Shown one piece after another: positions 16,621-24,925 of a stretch of 47,194 bases of DNA. Numbering within the stretch: position 1 is the first letter of the stretch; each line of letters opens with the position of its first letter. The stretch is taken from contig NZ_MAOI01000133.1 of the NCBI RefSeq assembly GCF_001884235.1, forward strand, positions 1 through 47,194, given 5' to 3'. Below the pieces are notes generated by a model that made no database searches, was not told where the DNA came from, and saw nothing but the letters and a program-made list of their open reading frames with translations. The translations under genes were made by a program, and so were the position numbers. This stretch comes from Bacillus paramycoides. Its GTDB lineage: Bacteria > Bacillota > Bacilli > Bacillales > Bacillaceae_G.

Positions 16621-17183
16621 ATAAAAAATATTGTATGTTTAAATATTATATGTTACATTAATGTTACAATGACATTACATAAAGTTACTTTTGTTTCATT
16701 TGTTTTTCTTTGTGTTTATTTTTGTTACGAAATGTAAAGTTAAAATGATTTATCAATGTGTATAAGGGTGTGTGTAGTAAAAAGTCTGAGCTAGAACTAC
16801 ATGCAAATTATAAAATTTCCTTTCTGTCTTAAAAGAAGAATACCAACTATTTAGGTTTTTTTGTAATGAGATTAAATAAAATGTACTTCCTTTCCCACAC
16901 AATTTAGTACATGTTTATGGTTTAGTCTAATTGCTACATAGACCCTTATACATATGAATTTAACTGCATTAAAGAAAATATTATTACTTAAAACAATATT
17001 AAAAAACTAAACTTTTAATAATATCATCTTAGACATTTTATTTGTTCTAAAAAAATGCCTAGATGGTATTTTTAATAGGGGAACTTTAAAGTTACATTAT
17101 TTATTGAATCTAATAATACATACAAATGAATTTTTAGATTTAAATTCATTATGAATCTATATATAATCATTGAGGTATATAAA
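16621..17183. other. AT-rich 560-base region upstream of a small membrane peptide
   Basis: No gene is visible. The sequence has repeated GTTACATTAATGTTACAATG elements near 16649 and several AT-rich promoter-like stretches. It may serve as a long untranslated leader or antisense RNA region for the peptide at 17184, but nothing in it proves this. Confidence 0.3.
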
Positions 17184-17282
17184 ATGAAACATTCTTATAA
17201 GGTGTTTATATGTGTTTGGATAGTAATTATATTATTTTTTGTAACTTATTATGGATATAATTTGATATCTGATAATAATTAG
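17184..17282 (+). CDS. 32-residue single-span membrane peptide
   Basis: ATG at 17184 has GAGGT 7 bases upstream. The peptide (MKHSYKVFICVWIVIILFFV, then TYYGYNLISDNN) has a basic N-terminus, one membrane span and a polar tail. It is followed within 8 bases by a very strong hairpin. Small peptides of this shape occur as type I toxins, as signalling pre-peptides and as subunit-binding micropeptides; I cannot choose. Length and SD make it plausible as a real gene. Confidence 0.45.
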   Translation: MKHSYKVFICVWIVIILFFVTYYGYNLISDNN

Positions 17283-17289
17283 TAATAAA

Positions 17290-17334
17290 AAAGAAAGATT
17301 TATTGGTTAGCATTTAACCAATAGATCTTTCTTT
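17290..17334. terminator. 20-bp hairpin terminator after the small peptide
   Basis: AAAGAAAGATTTATTGGTTA pairs almost completely with the following TTAACCAATAGATCTTTCTT around GCAT. It can stop transcription from both sides because each arm ends in A/T runs. Confidence 0.75.
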
Positions 17335-17415
17335 GAGTTAGCGTCCTTCACATAATTATTATTGAGGAAGGAAAAATGTACAGAGAAATTTTATGAAATA
17401 TAAGTATAGTCTAGT

Positions 17416-17770
17416 CTAATTTCTAATGGTTCCAGTATCTTTAATTTTGACGTGAGTTTTTATATTTATTTTAGCCTCTGTTAATGCTTGCGGCCAATTT
17501 CCTTTTAGTTTTTTCCACTTTTTATATTGAAAAGCTCTAGCATATAGTGATAATGCAATTGGATCAATTTTATTCTTTTGTATTTCATACAACATATGTT
17601 GTAATTTTTTATTAAGTTCTTCCTGGATATCCTGTTCTAAATTATTTATGGCTTTATTATTATCAACATGTCCATTTTTCAAATTTCTATTGATTTTTTC
17701 TATTAAAGTTACATTAGCGTATATGTCAAAATTAAATATAAATTTTCTTTTTTTCGGTACTTTGCATATA
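17416..17770 (-). pseudogene. C-terminal relic of a Ger(x)C spore germination lipoprotein
   Basis: The minus-strand frame reads FDIYANVTLIEKINRNLKNG, then IQKNKIDPIALSLYARAF, KKWKKLKGNWPQALTEAKIN and VKIKDTG. This is the end of the GerAC/GerKC family ('...D..G......W...K..W...F..A.....V...I...G'). No start, signal peptide or SD is present and the N-terminal two thirds are gone. No gerA or gerB gene lies nearby. Confidence 0.65.
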
Positions 17771-17827
17771 GATGGTAAATCCGTTGATCACGGTAGGACT
17801 TTATTTCAAACCCACACAAGAAAAAAT

Positions 17828-17869
17828 AGATTACCTGCACACTAAAAAGTATAGCGAACAGGTAATCTA
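17828..17869 (-). terminator. terminator of the 5'-nucleotidase gene
   Basis: On the minus strand AGATTACCTG pairs with CAGGTAATCT, followed by ATTTTTTCTT. It lies 24 bases past the stop codon at 17893. Confidence 0.85.
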
Positions 17870-17892
17870 GGTGTTTTGAGATTAATGAAAAA

Positions 17893-19482
17893 CTAATTTA
17901 TTTTTTGAATTCTTCCATCAATAATAGGCTGAATTGGTTCTTTTGCTTGTTTTATATAATCTACTAATGCTTCAAAATCAGTTGGTCCTGTTTCAGCATC
18001 TTTCCCATTTTTAAAGGACACAAATCCATCTCCACCTGAAGCTAGAAATGCGTTCGCAACGACGCTGTAAGTTTTAGTAGGAATAATTTCTTCTCCATTT
18101 GTTAAGCGAATACTTGTGACTTTTTCTCCATTTGGCTTGTTCGCATCCCAAGTGTATTGGATCCCTGAAATTTGAAGCATTCTTGTTATGTCTTTTTGCC
18201 ATTGTTGATTTAAAATATCACGAATGTCTTGACCCGTTAAATTGACTTTTATTAATTGATTTCCGAATGGTTGAATGCCATATACCTCTCCCCATGTAAT
18301 ATCACCAGCATCTAAGTCATTACGAATACCACCAGGGTTCATAAGAGCAATTTGGGATTGCATTGTTGCACGCTGGGCATCAGCGATTAAATTGCCGAGA
18401 GTAGATTCACCAGCCGTATTTTGTTTGCGATCTAGTGGAGCGGTAGATTTACCAAGAACTTCATTGACAAGAGGTGCGATTTTTTCTTGATATTTATCCA
18501 ACTTCTTCTTTATTTTTTCATCAGGCTTTATGCCATCATGGTAGGTTGTAACAATTTCTGCTTTTTTCTCAACAATATCTTTTGTCTTACGATCAATCTT
18601 TACATCAACATCAGCAAAAGCCATTCCATAAGAATTTGCTTGTACGACAAGTTTATTATTAACAGTTCCATTTACATAGGTGTGGCTATGCCCCCCAAAA
18701 ATAACATCGACTTCTGAATCAGTCTCATTTGCTAATCGGACGAGATCACCATTTGTTACGCCGTTCTCATCTGTTGTACCTCCGTTATGTGCAAGAACAA
18801 CGATAGATTTAACGCCTAGTTCTTTCAATTGCTTTACGGATTTGTTAATGGCTGCAACTTCATCTGTAATTTCTACATTCTTTAGCATAGTAGGCATAAC
18901 AACGTTAGGAACATCTGTTGTTACGACTCCGATAAAGCCAACAGGAACTCCTTGTACTTTTTTTATAGTAAATGGTGGTAAAAATAGACGACCGGTGGAT
19001 TTATTATAGAAATTTGCGGCAACATATGGGAATTTTGCTCCTTTAAAATTCCCTGTTTTTTCATGGTATCCACCATAAATAAGGCGGTGCATTTCTTCAA
19101 TGCCTTCATCAAATTCATGATTTCCGATGGTTCCAACATCAAATTTTAGATCATTTAGAAATTCAATTGTGGGTTCGTCTTGTAATAATGCTGAAACAGG
19201 AGGACTTGCTCCAACGATATCGCCAGCATGAACCTTTAATGTATTCGGATTTTGTTTTTCACGATCACGTAAATAAGCCGCTAAGTACTCGATTCCCCCT
19301 GCATCTTTATTGTTAATTTTCTTTACAGTGTCTAGTTGCCCATGAAAATCGTTAATACCGAGCATTTGTACATCTATGTAGCGGTTTGGTTCTGTAGTTG
19401 CTTGAGCTGGAGGCGCAGCAAATACACTTGAAAAAGTAACTGTACTTAATGCTAAAGCAACTGGAATGATTTTTTTCAACAT
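17893..19482 (-). CDS. secreted 5'-nucleotidase / metallophosphoesterase (UshA/YfkN family)
   Basis: Extracellular enzyme that removes phosphate from nucleotides. The start at 19482 is chosen because AAGGGGAGAG lies 9 bases upstream, giving 529 residues. Residues 1-28 form a signal peptide (MLKKIIPVALALSTVTFSSV, cut after AQA or nearby). The metallophosphatase domain has NDFHGQ, HAGDIVGASPP, GNHEFDEG, VLAHNGG and GGHSHTYV, all metal ligands present. The C-terminal 5'-nucleotidase domain has LGNLIADAQR, NPGGIRNDLDAGDITWGEVY and the FLASGGDGF substrate pocket. No LPXTG anchor is seen, so it is released or loosely held. It is a single-gene unit with its own terminator. Confidence 0.93.
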   Translation of the reverse strand: MLKKIIPVALALSTVTFSSVFAAPPAQATTEPNRYIDVQMLGINDFHGQLDTVKKINNKDAGGIEYLAAYLRDREKQNPNTLKVHAGDIVGASPPVSALLQDEPTIEFLNDLKFDVGTIGNHEFDEGIEEMHRLIYGGYHEKTGNFKGAKFPYVAANFYNKSTGRLFLPPFTIKKVQGVPVGFIGVVTTDVPNVVMPTMLKNVEITDEVAAINKSVKQLKELGVKSIVVLAHNGGTTDENGVTNGDLVRLANETDSEVDVIFGGHSHTYVNGTVNNKLVVQANSYGMAFADVDVKIDRKTKDIVEKKAEIVTTYHDGIKPDEKIKKKLDKYQEKIAPLVNEVLGKSTAPLDRKQNTAGESTLGNLIADAQRATMQSQIALMNPGGIRNDLDAGDITWGEVYGIQPFGNQLIKVNLTGQDIRDILNQQWQKDITRMLQISGIQYTWDANKPNGEKVTSIRLTNGEEIIPTKTYSVVANAFLASGGDGFVSFKNGKDAETGPTDFEALVDYIKQAKEPIQPIIDGRIQKIN

Positions 19483-19579
19483 AAAATTTTCTCTCCCCTT
19501 AATAAAATCTGACATCATACGATATAATTTTAATAGATTAAGAGGATTATTTCTATAAAAATTCTACTAATTATAAAAA

Positions 19580-19807
19580 TTAATAAGATTTTATTGTTTT
19601 CCGACAAAAGACTCCTTCCTCAAAAATGTGAAGGTGTGAAACAACAATTTTAGGTGGGAGATGAATATCGGTAGGCGTGAGCCTACGTTTTTTGATTAGG
19701 ATATAAAGAAAAAGTGCCACCGGCACTCCAAACATATATAAAAAATCAAAACGCACACCATTGGAGCCAATGGCATGCGCTACATAAATTGTTAGATATT
19801 CGCACAC
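19580..19807 (-). CDS. hypothetical protein with one membrane span, 75 residues
   Basis: ATG at 19807 (MCEYLTIYVAHAIGSNG) leads into a hydrophobic segment FLYMFGVPVALFLYILIKKR and a soluble tail. The SD is weak. It could be a fragment of a larger membrane protein. Function unknown. Confidence 0.35.
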   Translation of the reverse strand: MCEYLTIYVAHAIGSNGVRFDFLYMFGVPVALFLYILIKKRRLTPTDIHLPPKIVVSHLHIFEEGVFCRKTIKSY

Positions 19808-20026
19808 ATCTGTTTTACAAACTATTCACAGGAAAACAGATTCATATGGATGAAATGACAGAATCAGAGTAAACGTAAAATAGGGTGAGTGCAAAATTAT
19901 GGATGTTTCATTTACACTGCTCTTTGTGGGGGAGCCTTAGGAAAGGGCGAATTTACAATAGAAATGTAATAATTACTAAGATAATAACTTTTCCCTTCGT
20001 TTTGAGGGTCTTCTTTAAATAATACC

Positions 20027-20749
20027 GTCAAACAAGATATTATTTTGGTAGCCGTTGGCTATTACTGTCGTTTTTCTTTAAGCTATCGCGATGTATCTGA
20101 GATCCTGAAAGAACGTGGTATTTCCGTTCGCCTAATAATCATCATGCCATGGGTTCATGAATATGGCAGTCTAATCTATCAAGTTTGGAAAAGGAAAAAC
20201 ACAAATCACCACCATGCTGGGCATTTAGATGAGACTTATATCAAGGTGAAAGGTGAGTGGCGCTATCTATATCGTACCATTGATACCGATGGGTATACGC
20301 TTGATTTTCAGCTTCGAAAAACACGTGATCATCAAGCAGCTTATATGTTAATGAAGCGACTTATCAAAGCCTTTGGAGAACCAACGGTTCTTCCCGCAGA
20401 TAAGGCTCCAGTCTTACTTTGTGCGTTCAAAAAAACTGAAAAAGAATGCTCTTTATATGCGTACAAAACATTGTACCATTAAGCATTTCAATAACCTAAT
20501 TGAACAGGATCACCGTCATGTAAAACGGACTTTGCCAAATCTTCTGGATTTCAAAATCTCCGCCATGCTTCACGTATGATAAAAGGTATCGAGACTATTC
20601 ATCCGCTATATTAACAAAGGCGAAGTCTGCAAAGAGACTCCACTTTTTCAACATACAATGAACTTCAACAAATACTAGCAACTTCCTAATCCTTTTTCCT
20701 CATTCACCAATCTGTTTATGCTTTTTTCAAACTTTGCAACAGAACCCAA
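20027..20749 (+). pseudogene. IS6-family transposase of a second lineage, frameshifted
   Basis: Pieces in successive frames give AVGYYCRFSLSYRDVSEILK, HLDETYIKVKGEWRYLYRTI, a degenerated ADKAP, then NNLIEQDHRHVKRTLPNLL and ASRMIKGIETIH. It differs from the IS240-like copies and resembles the group whose ends carry AAACTTTGCAACAG. The right end is present at 20730-20749 and the left end is lost. At least two frameshifts separate the catalytic residues, so it is dead. Confidence 0.8.
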
Positions 20750-20776
20750 TGTAAGCTCTATGTCCCTATTAAATAA

Positions 20777-20862
20777 TTTTTGCACCAGAATCCAAAATCG
20801 CATAGAATGTAAAAATTTTCATAAGAGTAATTTAAGTATACCTAAACTTTGCAACAGATCCT
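20777..20862. mobile_element. two orphan IS6 ends
   Basis: TTTTTGCACCAGAATCC at 20777-20793 is an IS240-like end; AAACTTTGCAACAGATCC at 20844-20861 is an end of the second lineage. No transposase lies between them. They mark nested insertions and deletions left of the methionine locus. Confidence 0.6.
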
Positions 20863-21001
20863 TCTAGTATTATCGTGTTACTGTATAACAATGAATCTAG
20901 AAAAAGTATAAAATAAGTGGTTTTGATTGAGGGATTTATAAGAGGTAATACCACACACCCATCAAGCTAGTATTTTGAAGTTTTTTTTGCGTAAATCCTT
21001 A

Positions 21002-21030
21002 TTGACATAACGAGTGTATATTGATAAAAT
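21002..21030 (+). promoter_or_regulatory. sigma-A promoter of the S-box metQ unit
   Basis: TTGACA at 21002-21007 and TAAAAT at 21025-21030 are separated by exactly 17 bases. Transcription would start near 21037 and include the riboswitch. Confidence 0.75.
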
Positions 21031-21091
21031 TCAATTCATAAAATATAGATAATTTCATAAATTTCAAATCAGATGAAAATTAAATCTGATT

Positions 21092-21206
21092 TCTCTTATC
21101 CAGAGAGGTGGAGGGACTGTGCCCTGTGAAACCCAGCAACCATCAACTTTTACATTGAAATGGTGCTAATTCCTGCAAAGCAAATGCTTTGAGAGATGAG
21201 AGGAAG
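21092..21206 (+). ncRNA. SAM-I (S-box) riboswitch
   Basis: The conserved core is intact: CTTATCCAGAGAGGTGGAGG, GTGAAACCCAGCAACC, AATGGTGCTAATTCC, GCAAAGC and GAGAGATGAGAGG. S-adenosylmethionine binding stabilises the aptamer and lets the terminator at 21231 form, switching off methionine uptake. An extra hairpin (AATCAGA/TCTGATT, 21067-21091) precedes it. The gene it now controls is metQ, because metN is missing and metI is broken. Confidence 0.95.
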
Positions 21207-21230
21207 GGATACTGTTGATATATGCATAAA

Positions 21231-21268
21231 AACCTTTCTGCTCATTCTAAAAGCAGAAAGGTTTTTTG
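21231..21268 (+). terminator. S-box-controlled intrinsic terminator
   Basis: AACCTTTCTGCT pairs with AGCAGAAAGGTT and is followed by TTTTTT. It is the expression platform of the riboswitch. Confidence 0.9.
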
Positions 21269-21329
21269 TTGTTCGAATGAGGGCGAAGAATATTCTGAGA
21301 GAAAACAGAGCAATTTATACAGCCGATGG

Positions 21330-21706
21330 TAAGTAATATTTATGAGTTCATTCTATCCCGTCATATAGTCAATATTTTGCCCGTTTAGTTATTTTAGCGA
21401 TCCCATTTATGAAGATTCTCCTTGGGATAAGTGTAGAACTGCTAGCTTTAATGATTGGAGCTTTAAAAGCAATAGGAGCAAAACGAGCACGATTATTGGG
21501 AAGGTATTAATTCTAGGACCCTTACTAACACCAGTAGTTGGTATTACCATAACGACTATTGGTGTTATCGGTGCTGGTAGGAAAAGGAAATTTGATTGTT
21601 TAGAAGGATTTCAGTGCAGGAATAACGATGTGACAATCATTGCAACAATTTGTGTAATACTCATTGTTTTTCTAATTCAATGGGTTAGTAATTTTGTTAC
21701 AACGTG
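21330..21706 (+). pseudogene. decayed metI (methionine ABC permease)
   Basis: Broken frames carry fragments such as ARLVILAIPFMKILLGIS, LALMIGALKAIGAK and, at the end, NNDVTIIATICVILIVFLIQ, the last resembling the C-terminal span of MetI. Its position between the S-box and metQ is where metNI stands in related operons. No metN sequence is visible. Identification rests on context plus weak similarity. Confidence 0.55.
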
Positions 21707-21754
21707 AATTGATAAAAAAATAAATACATAAAAAAAAAGAAGGGTGTTTACAAC

Positions 21755-22561
21755 ATGAAAAAACTATTACTATCAGCACTTATTACAACGGCAATTTTTG
21801 GTTTAGCTGCTTGTGGAGGAAAAAGTGAAGATAAGCTTGTTGTTGGTGCTTCTAATGTACCGCATGCAGTTGTTTTGGAAAAAGCAAAACCGTTACTTGA
21901 GAAAAAAGGTGTAAAGCTAGAAATTAAAAAATTCCAAGATTACGTATTACCAAATAAATCATTAGCGAATAAAGAATTAGATGCAAACTATTTCCAAGGT
22001 ATTCCATACTTAGAGAAAGAAATGAAAGACAAAAAATATGATTTTGAAGTAGCTGGAAAAATACACATTGAACCAATCGGTTTATATTCTCAAAAATATA
22101 AAAACCTAAAAGAGCTTCCAGATGGCGCAACAATTATTATGAGTAATGCAATTACTGATCATGGACGTGGTTTAGCGATTTTACAAAAAGAAGGTATTTT
22201 GAAAATTAAAGATGGTGTAGACCCTGTAAAAGCAACCGTAAAAGATATTGCAGAAAACCCGAAAAATTTAAAATTCAAAACAGACATTGAACCTGGTTTA
22301 TTAACACAAATGTATAAAAATAAAGAAGGCGATGCTATTTTAATTAATGCTAACTATGCAATTGATGCAAAATTAAATCCAAAGAAAGATGCAATCGCGA
22401 TTGAAGGTAATGATTCTCCATATGTAAACGTAGTTGCAGTTCGTAAAGGTGATAAAGATAAGAAAGAAATTAAAGCACTTGTAGAAGTATTGCATTCGAA
22501 AGAAATTGAAGACTTTATTAATAAGGAATATAACGGTGCTGTTATTCCTGTAAAAGAATAA
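21755..22561 (+). CDS. metQ: methionine-binding lipoprotein MetQ (NlpA family)
   Basis: Substrate-binding lipoprotein for the MetNIQ importer, 268 residues, SD GAAGGGTG. The lipobox is GLAACGG, so Cys20 would be lipidated. The mature part starts KLVVGASNVPHAVVLEKAKP and has NLIPA-family features ELDANYFQGIPYLEKEM and EPIGLYS. It stands last in an S-box unit whose permease and ATPase are lost, so the protein must either work with a transporter encoded elsewhere or be a relic with an intact frame. A terminator follows. Confidence 0.93.
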   Translation: MKKLLLSALITTAIFGLAACGGKSEDKLVVGASNVPHAVVLEKAKPLLEKKGVKLEIKKFQDYVLPNKSLANKELDANYFQGIPYLEKEMKDKKYDFEVAGKIHIEPIGLYSQKYKNLKELPDGATIIMSNAITDHGRGLAILQKEGILKIKDGVDPVKATVKDIAENPKNLKFKTDIEPGLLTQMYKNKEGDAILINANYAIDAKLNPKKDAIAIEGNDSPYVNVVAVRKGDKDKKEIKALVEVLHSKEIEDFINKEYNGAVIPVKE

Positions 22562-22686
22562 CTTTGAAAAGAATGGAGAATTTCGAGAGCGAGCCCTTCA
22601 AGATCAAGCACAGGAGCTAGTTGCTTAATGTGTATAGCTTAGTCAACAGGTCGCAAGTACATTACTCATATTACTCTTTCATAAGG

Positions 22687-22717
22687 AATCCGGTGCTGAA
22701 TCATCAGTACCGGATTT
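22687..22717 (+). terminator. terminator of metQ
   Basis: AATCCGGTGCTGA and TCAGTACCGGATT pair around ATCA, then TTT. The next IS6 end starts immediately at 22720. 22562-22686 shows no gene. Confidence 0.8.
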
Positions 22718-22719
22718 TT

Positions 22720-22917
22720 GGTTCTGGTGCAAAAACTTCAGGACACTTGCAATAAATCTATAAATCTTGGACATACTGATACGATTACTCTAGAAATGGT
22801 GCGTGATTGGTATAGAAAAGGAAAATGTATTCAAATGGAAGCATTATCAGCCGGATATTATTTTGTTAACGGTACAACCTCAGTTTTCGTGATTTGGTGG
22901 AGATGATGGAGGAATGA
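22720..22917 (+). mobile_element. 5' 200 bp of an IS240-like element
   Basis: GGTTCTGGTGCAAAAACTTC is the left end. The next 180 bases follow the copy at 37532, including the start of the transposase (frameshifted; only FVIWWR and similar pieces remain of FRDLVEMMEER). The other end and the catalytic region are absent. Confidence 0.8.
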
Positions 22918-22932
22918 AAGAGGTGTTTAAAG

Positions 22933-23201
22933 GTGGAGCGAGATGAGATTTATTTACGAGCTAAAAAAAGGTGGAGAATTTAAAAGCGTTTTACATTCAT
23001 TTAACGGTCTATATACTAGTTAATCTGATGCTTTTTTTAATAAATGTAATCTCTGACTCAAGTGAATTATGGTTTTTATATCCACTTGGAGGTTGGGGAA
23101 TAGGTATTGTTATACACGGTTTGACAACTCTTCCATTAGGTATATTCGGAAAAGAGTGGGAAGAACGAAAGATTAAAAAATATATGGAGAAAGATAAGTA
23201 A
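22933..23201 (+). pseudogene. 2TM-domain protein with an N-terminal frameshift
   Basis: The frame from GTG 22933 gives MERDEIYLRAKKR and then shifts; the GTG at 22971 resumes VENLKAFYIHLTVYILVNLM, two membrane spans (second LYPLGGWGIGIVIHGL) and a charged end FGKEWEERKIKKYMEK. In full-length relatives these parts are continuous (KKRVENLK), so one base is missing from AAAAAAAGGTGG near 22964-22974. The 76-residue downstream part could still be translated from GTG 22971. 2TM proteins are common small membrane proteins of unknown function. Confidence 0.65.
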
Positions 23202-23301
23202 ATCTTTTTTTGGAATTTATGAATATAAAATACAATAGCAACAATCTTTTAGAACATAGCATTTTAATTTAACAAAATGGACATTTGAATGAGGTAATAC
23301 G

Positions 23302-23376
23302 ATGTATATAGTTATAACTATTTTAGGCGCTGCCGTTATCGGTATAGCGTCTTATTTTATTGTGCGAAGTAAGTGA
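23302..23376 (+). CDS. 24-residue membrane micropeptide
   Basis: ATG at 23302 has GAGGTAA 5 bases upstream. The peptide (MYIVITILGAAVIGIASYFI, then VRSK) is one membrane span with a short basic tail. Its stop is 5 bases before the ATG of the next membrane protein, which suggests coupling. Too short for family assignment. Confidence 0.4.
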   Translation: MYIVITILGAAVIGIASYFIVRSK

Positions 23377-23380
23377 TGGA

Positions 23381-23569
23381 ATGTTTTGGCTGGGAGGTAT
23401 TACGGGATATTTCGTAGGTATACTTGTTACTTTACTGGTAATCCACTTTTGGTATTGGATTGGCGGGATGAGCAAGGGAGATGAAGAATGGCTTGAGGAG
23501 TCTGCTGATAAGGAAATGGAGCAGTTGAGAGTGATAAGGGGTGAGCGAATTGATAGGTTCATTAGTTGA
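23381..23569 (+). CDS. small membrane protein, 62 residues
   Basis: ATG at 23381 (MFWLGGITGYFVGILVTLLV) begins a single-span protein with the charged cytoplasmic tail GDEEWLEESADKEMEQLRVI. A TTG at 23360 would add 7 residues. It overlaps closely with the micropeptide upstream and lies at the head of a mobilisation module, where small membrane proteins of this shape are common. Function unknown. Confidence 0.5.
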   Translation: MFWLGGITGYFVGILVTLLVIHFWYWIGGMSKGDEEWLEESADKEMEQLRVIRGERIDRFIS

Positions 23570-23616
23570 TGGAGAAGAAATTTTGAAGATCCTTATTTCT
23601 CGGTTTTTTTGTCTTT

Positions 23617-24405
23617 TTGACATCAAAATTCTATATGCCGAATGATGAAAAGCTCTTTCATACGGAGGCAGATAAGGTTATCAAGTTACCTGGCATGGGG
23701 AGGTTAGTAGTGGAAAAACGGGAATACAATCCACGTAAAAACTTTATGAAAATTCTGTTTCGATTAGAAAATTTTAAAGAAACTATCTATACATTTCAAG
23801 CACAAGAGAAGGTGAATTCAGGTACACAATTACCTGTCAAAGTGTTGTATGAAGACAATGGTCATTATGTAGTTGAGGTGCAAAAATCATCTCTGAATTG
23901 GGGAGCTGTAGCGTTAGATATTTATAATGAAAACGGTGAAAAAGAACAAATGGACATTCGGAAATTTACAAAAGACCCTTAAGAATATGAAGAGGAAAAG
24001 ACAGATAAAGATACGTCTAGCAAACTGGCATATACCATCTTTACTGACCAAAGAAAAACAAAAGCAAATGATGAATTATTGGCAAAAGATAAGCAATCGT
24101 ATGAGAAAGATTTTATTGAAAGGGATAAAAAAGATTGGAGAGAAAAGATCACAAATTACGGAAAAGCAATCAAGTTAGAAGAAGAAAATGTGAAACAAGT
24201 AGATCAAAAAATGAAAGAACTAAAAGAGGAATTAAAGTATCAAACGGAAGCGGAAAAGATGGAAACGCAATCTAAAATTTCAGCTTTAGAATCGAAAATA
24301 AAAGAGTCTGAAAAGAGCATAGAACTGTTTAAAACGAAACAAAAAAATGCACAAGATAAGATTAAAAAATTGGAGAAAAAGGAACAAGAAATTCATAAAA
24401 ACTGA
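23617..24405 (+). pseudogene. coiled-coil protein with one nonsense codon
   Basis: A single frame of 263 codons is interrupted only by TAA at 23980-23982. The first 121 residues (KFYMPNDEKLFHTEADKVIK, GRLVVEKREYNPRKNF) form a beta-rich domain. After the stop the same frame continues EYEEEKTDKDTSSKLAYTIF and a long Lys/Glu coiled coil (about residues 150-263). The downstream part lacks its own SD. Start TTG at 23617 or ATG at 23635, neither with a strong SD. The protein is not recognised; its location before a candidate oriT suggests a role in plasmid transfer. Confidence 0.6.
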
Positions 24406-24415
24406 AAAAAGTCTT

Positions 24416-24540
24416 AGGGACATGATGGAGACATTGAGGAAAAACAAGGGGACACGATAGGGACATTTAGAAAAAATGACGGGACGTGATGGTGACATGA
24501 ATAAGAAATAAGGGGACATTAACGGGACATTCAACGAGTT
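24416..24540 (+). repeat. eight iterated RGGGACAT-like motifs
   Basis: Variants of GGGACAT occur at irregular 10-20 base spacing: AGGGACATGA, GGAGACATTG, GGGGACACGA, AGGGACATTT, CGGGACGTGA, GGTGACATGA, GGGGACATTA and CGGGACATTC. They are all in the same orientation and immediately precede an inverted repeat and mobilisation genes. Iterons like these bind Rep or relaxosome accessory proteins. They are non-coding in all frames of interest. Confidence 0.7.
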
Positions 24541-24612
24541 TTCTTGCCCCCATCGTTTTGCTAGGCTCCGCCTAGCTTCACACCCTCGGTGGGAACAAAA
24601 ACCCCTTATGCT
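24541..24612 (+). other. candidate oriT
   Basis: A GC-rich island contains the inverted repeat GCTAGGC-TCC-GCCTAGC (24560-24576), followed by CACCCTCGGTGGGAACAAAA, a plausible nick region with a second short hairpin. It lies between the iterated motifs and the two mobilisation genes on the same strand, the standard place for an oriT recognised by the adjacent relaxase. The nick position is not known. Confidence 0.55.
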
Positions 24613-24664
24613 CTTCTCACTATTTTTCGTTCTCTAACCAGATTTGCAAAAAGGAGCTGAAATT

Positions 24665-24925
24665 GTGCATCTGAAAATAAGAGATATAGATCCAGTTGCA
24701 ATCAAAAAGTTTGATGAAATGGTAAAGAAAAAAGGAACATCTAGGCAAAAATTATTAAAAGGTATTCTCGAAAAGGCAGCCTTTTTACCTGAGCAATCTA
24801 AAAAGGAAATGGAGCAAGAAAATCTTATTCAAAAAAACATCTATGTGATGAATGATTGTTATAACGAAATGCAAAAAATGAATGCGTTTATCCAAATGAT
24901 GATGCAGGATGATGAAAATGAGTAA
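24665..24925 (+). CDS. mobilisation accessory protein (relaxosome DNA-binding type)
   Basis: 86 residues from GTG 24665, chosen because AAAGGAGCTGA is well placed upstream. The N-terminal half (MHLKIRDIDPVAIKKFDEMV, then SRQKLLKGILEKAA) has the pattern of ribbon-helix-helix proteins: a short beta strand then two helices. The rest is a Gln/Met/Asn-rich helical tail (NDCYNEMQKMNAFIQMMMQ). It overlaps the relaxase start by eight bases. It probably binds the iterated motifs or the oriT next to it and loads the relaxase; this is inferred. Confidence 0.6.
   Translation: MHLKIRDIDPVAIKKFDEMVKKKGTSRQKLLKGILEKAAFLPEQSKKEMEQENLIQKNIYVMNDCYNEMQKMNAFIQMMMQDDENE

Noticed and set aside
17760-17830. attachment site or tRNA fragment near the GerC relic
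   Set aside because: No direct repeat with another part of the window and no tRNA-like fold could be found.
24286-24534. 82-codon minus-strand frame rich in Phe and Leu
   Set aside because: It is the antisense of a Lys/Glu coiled coil and of the GGGACAT repeats.
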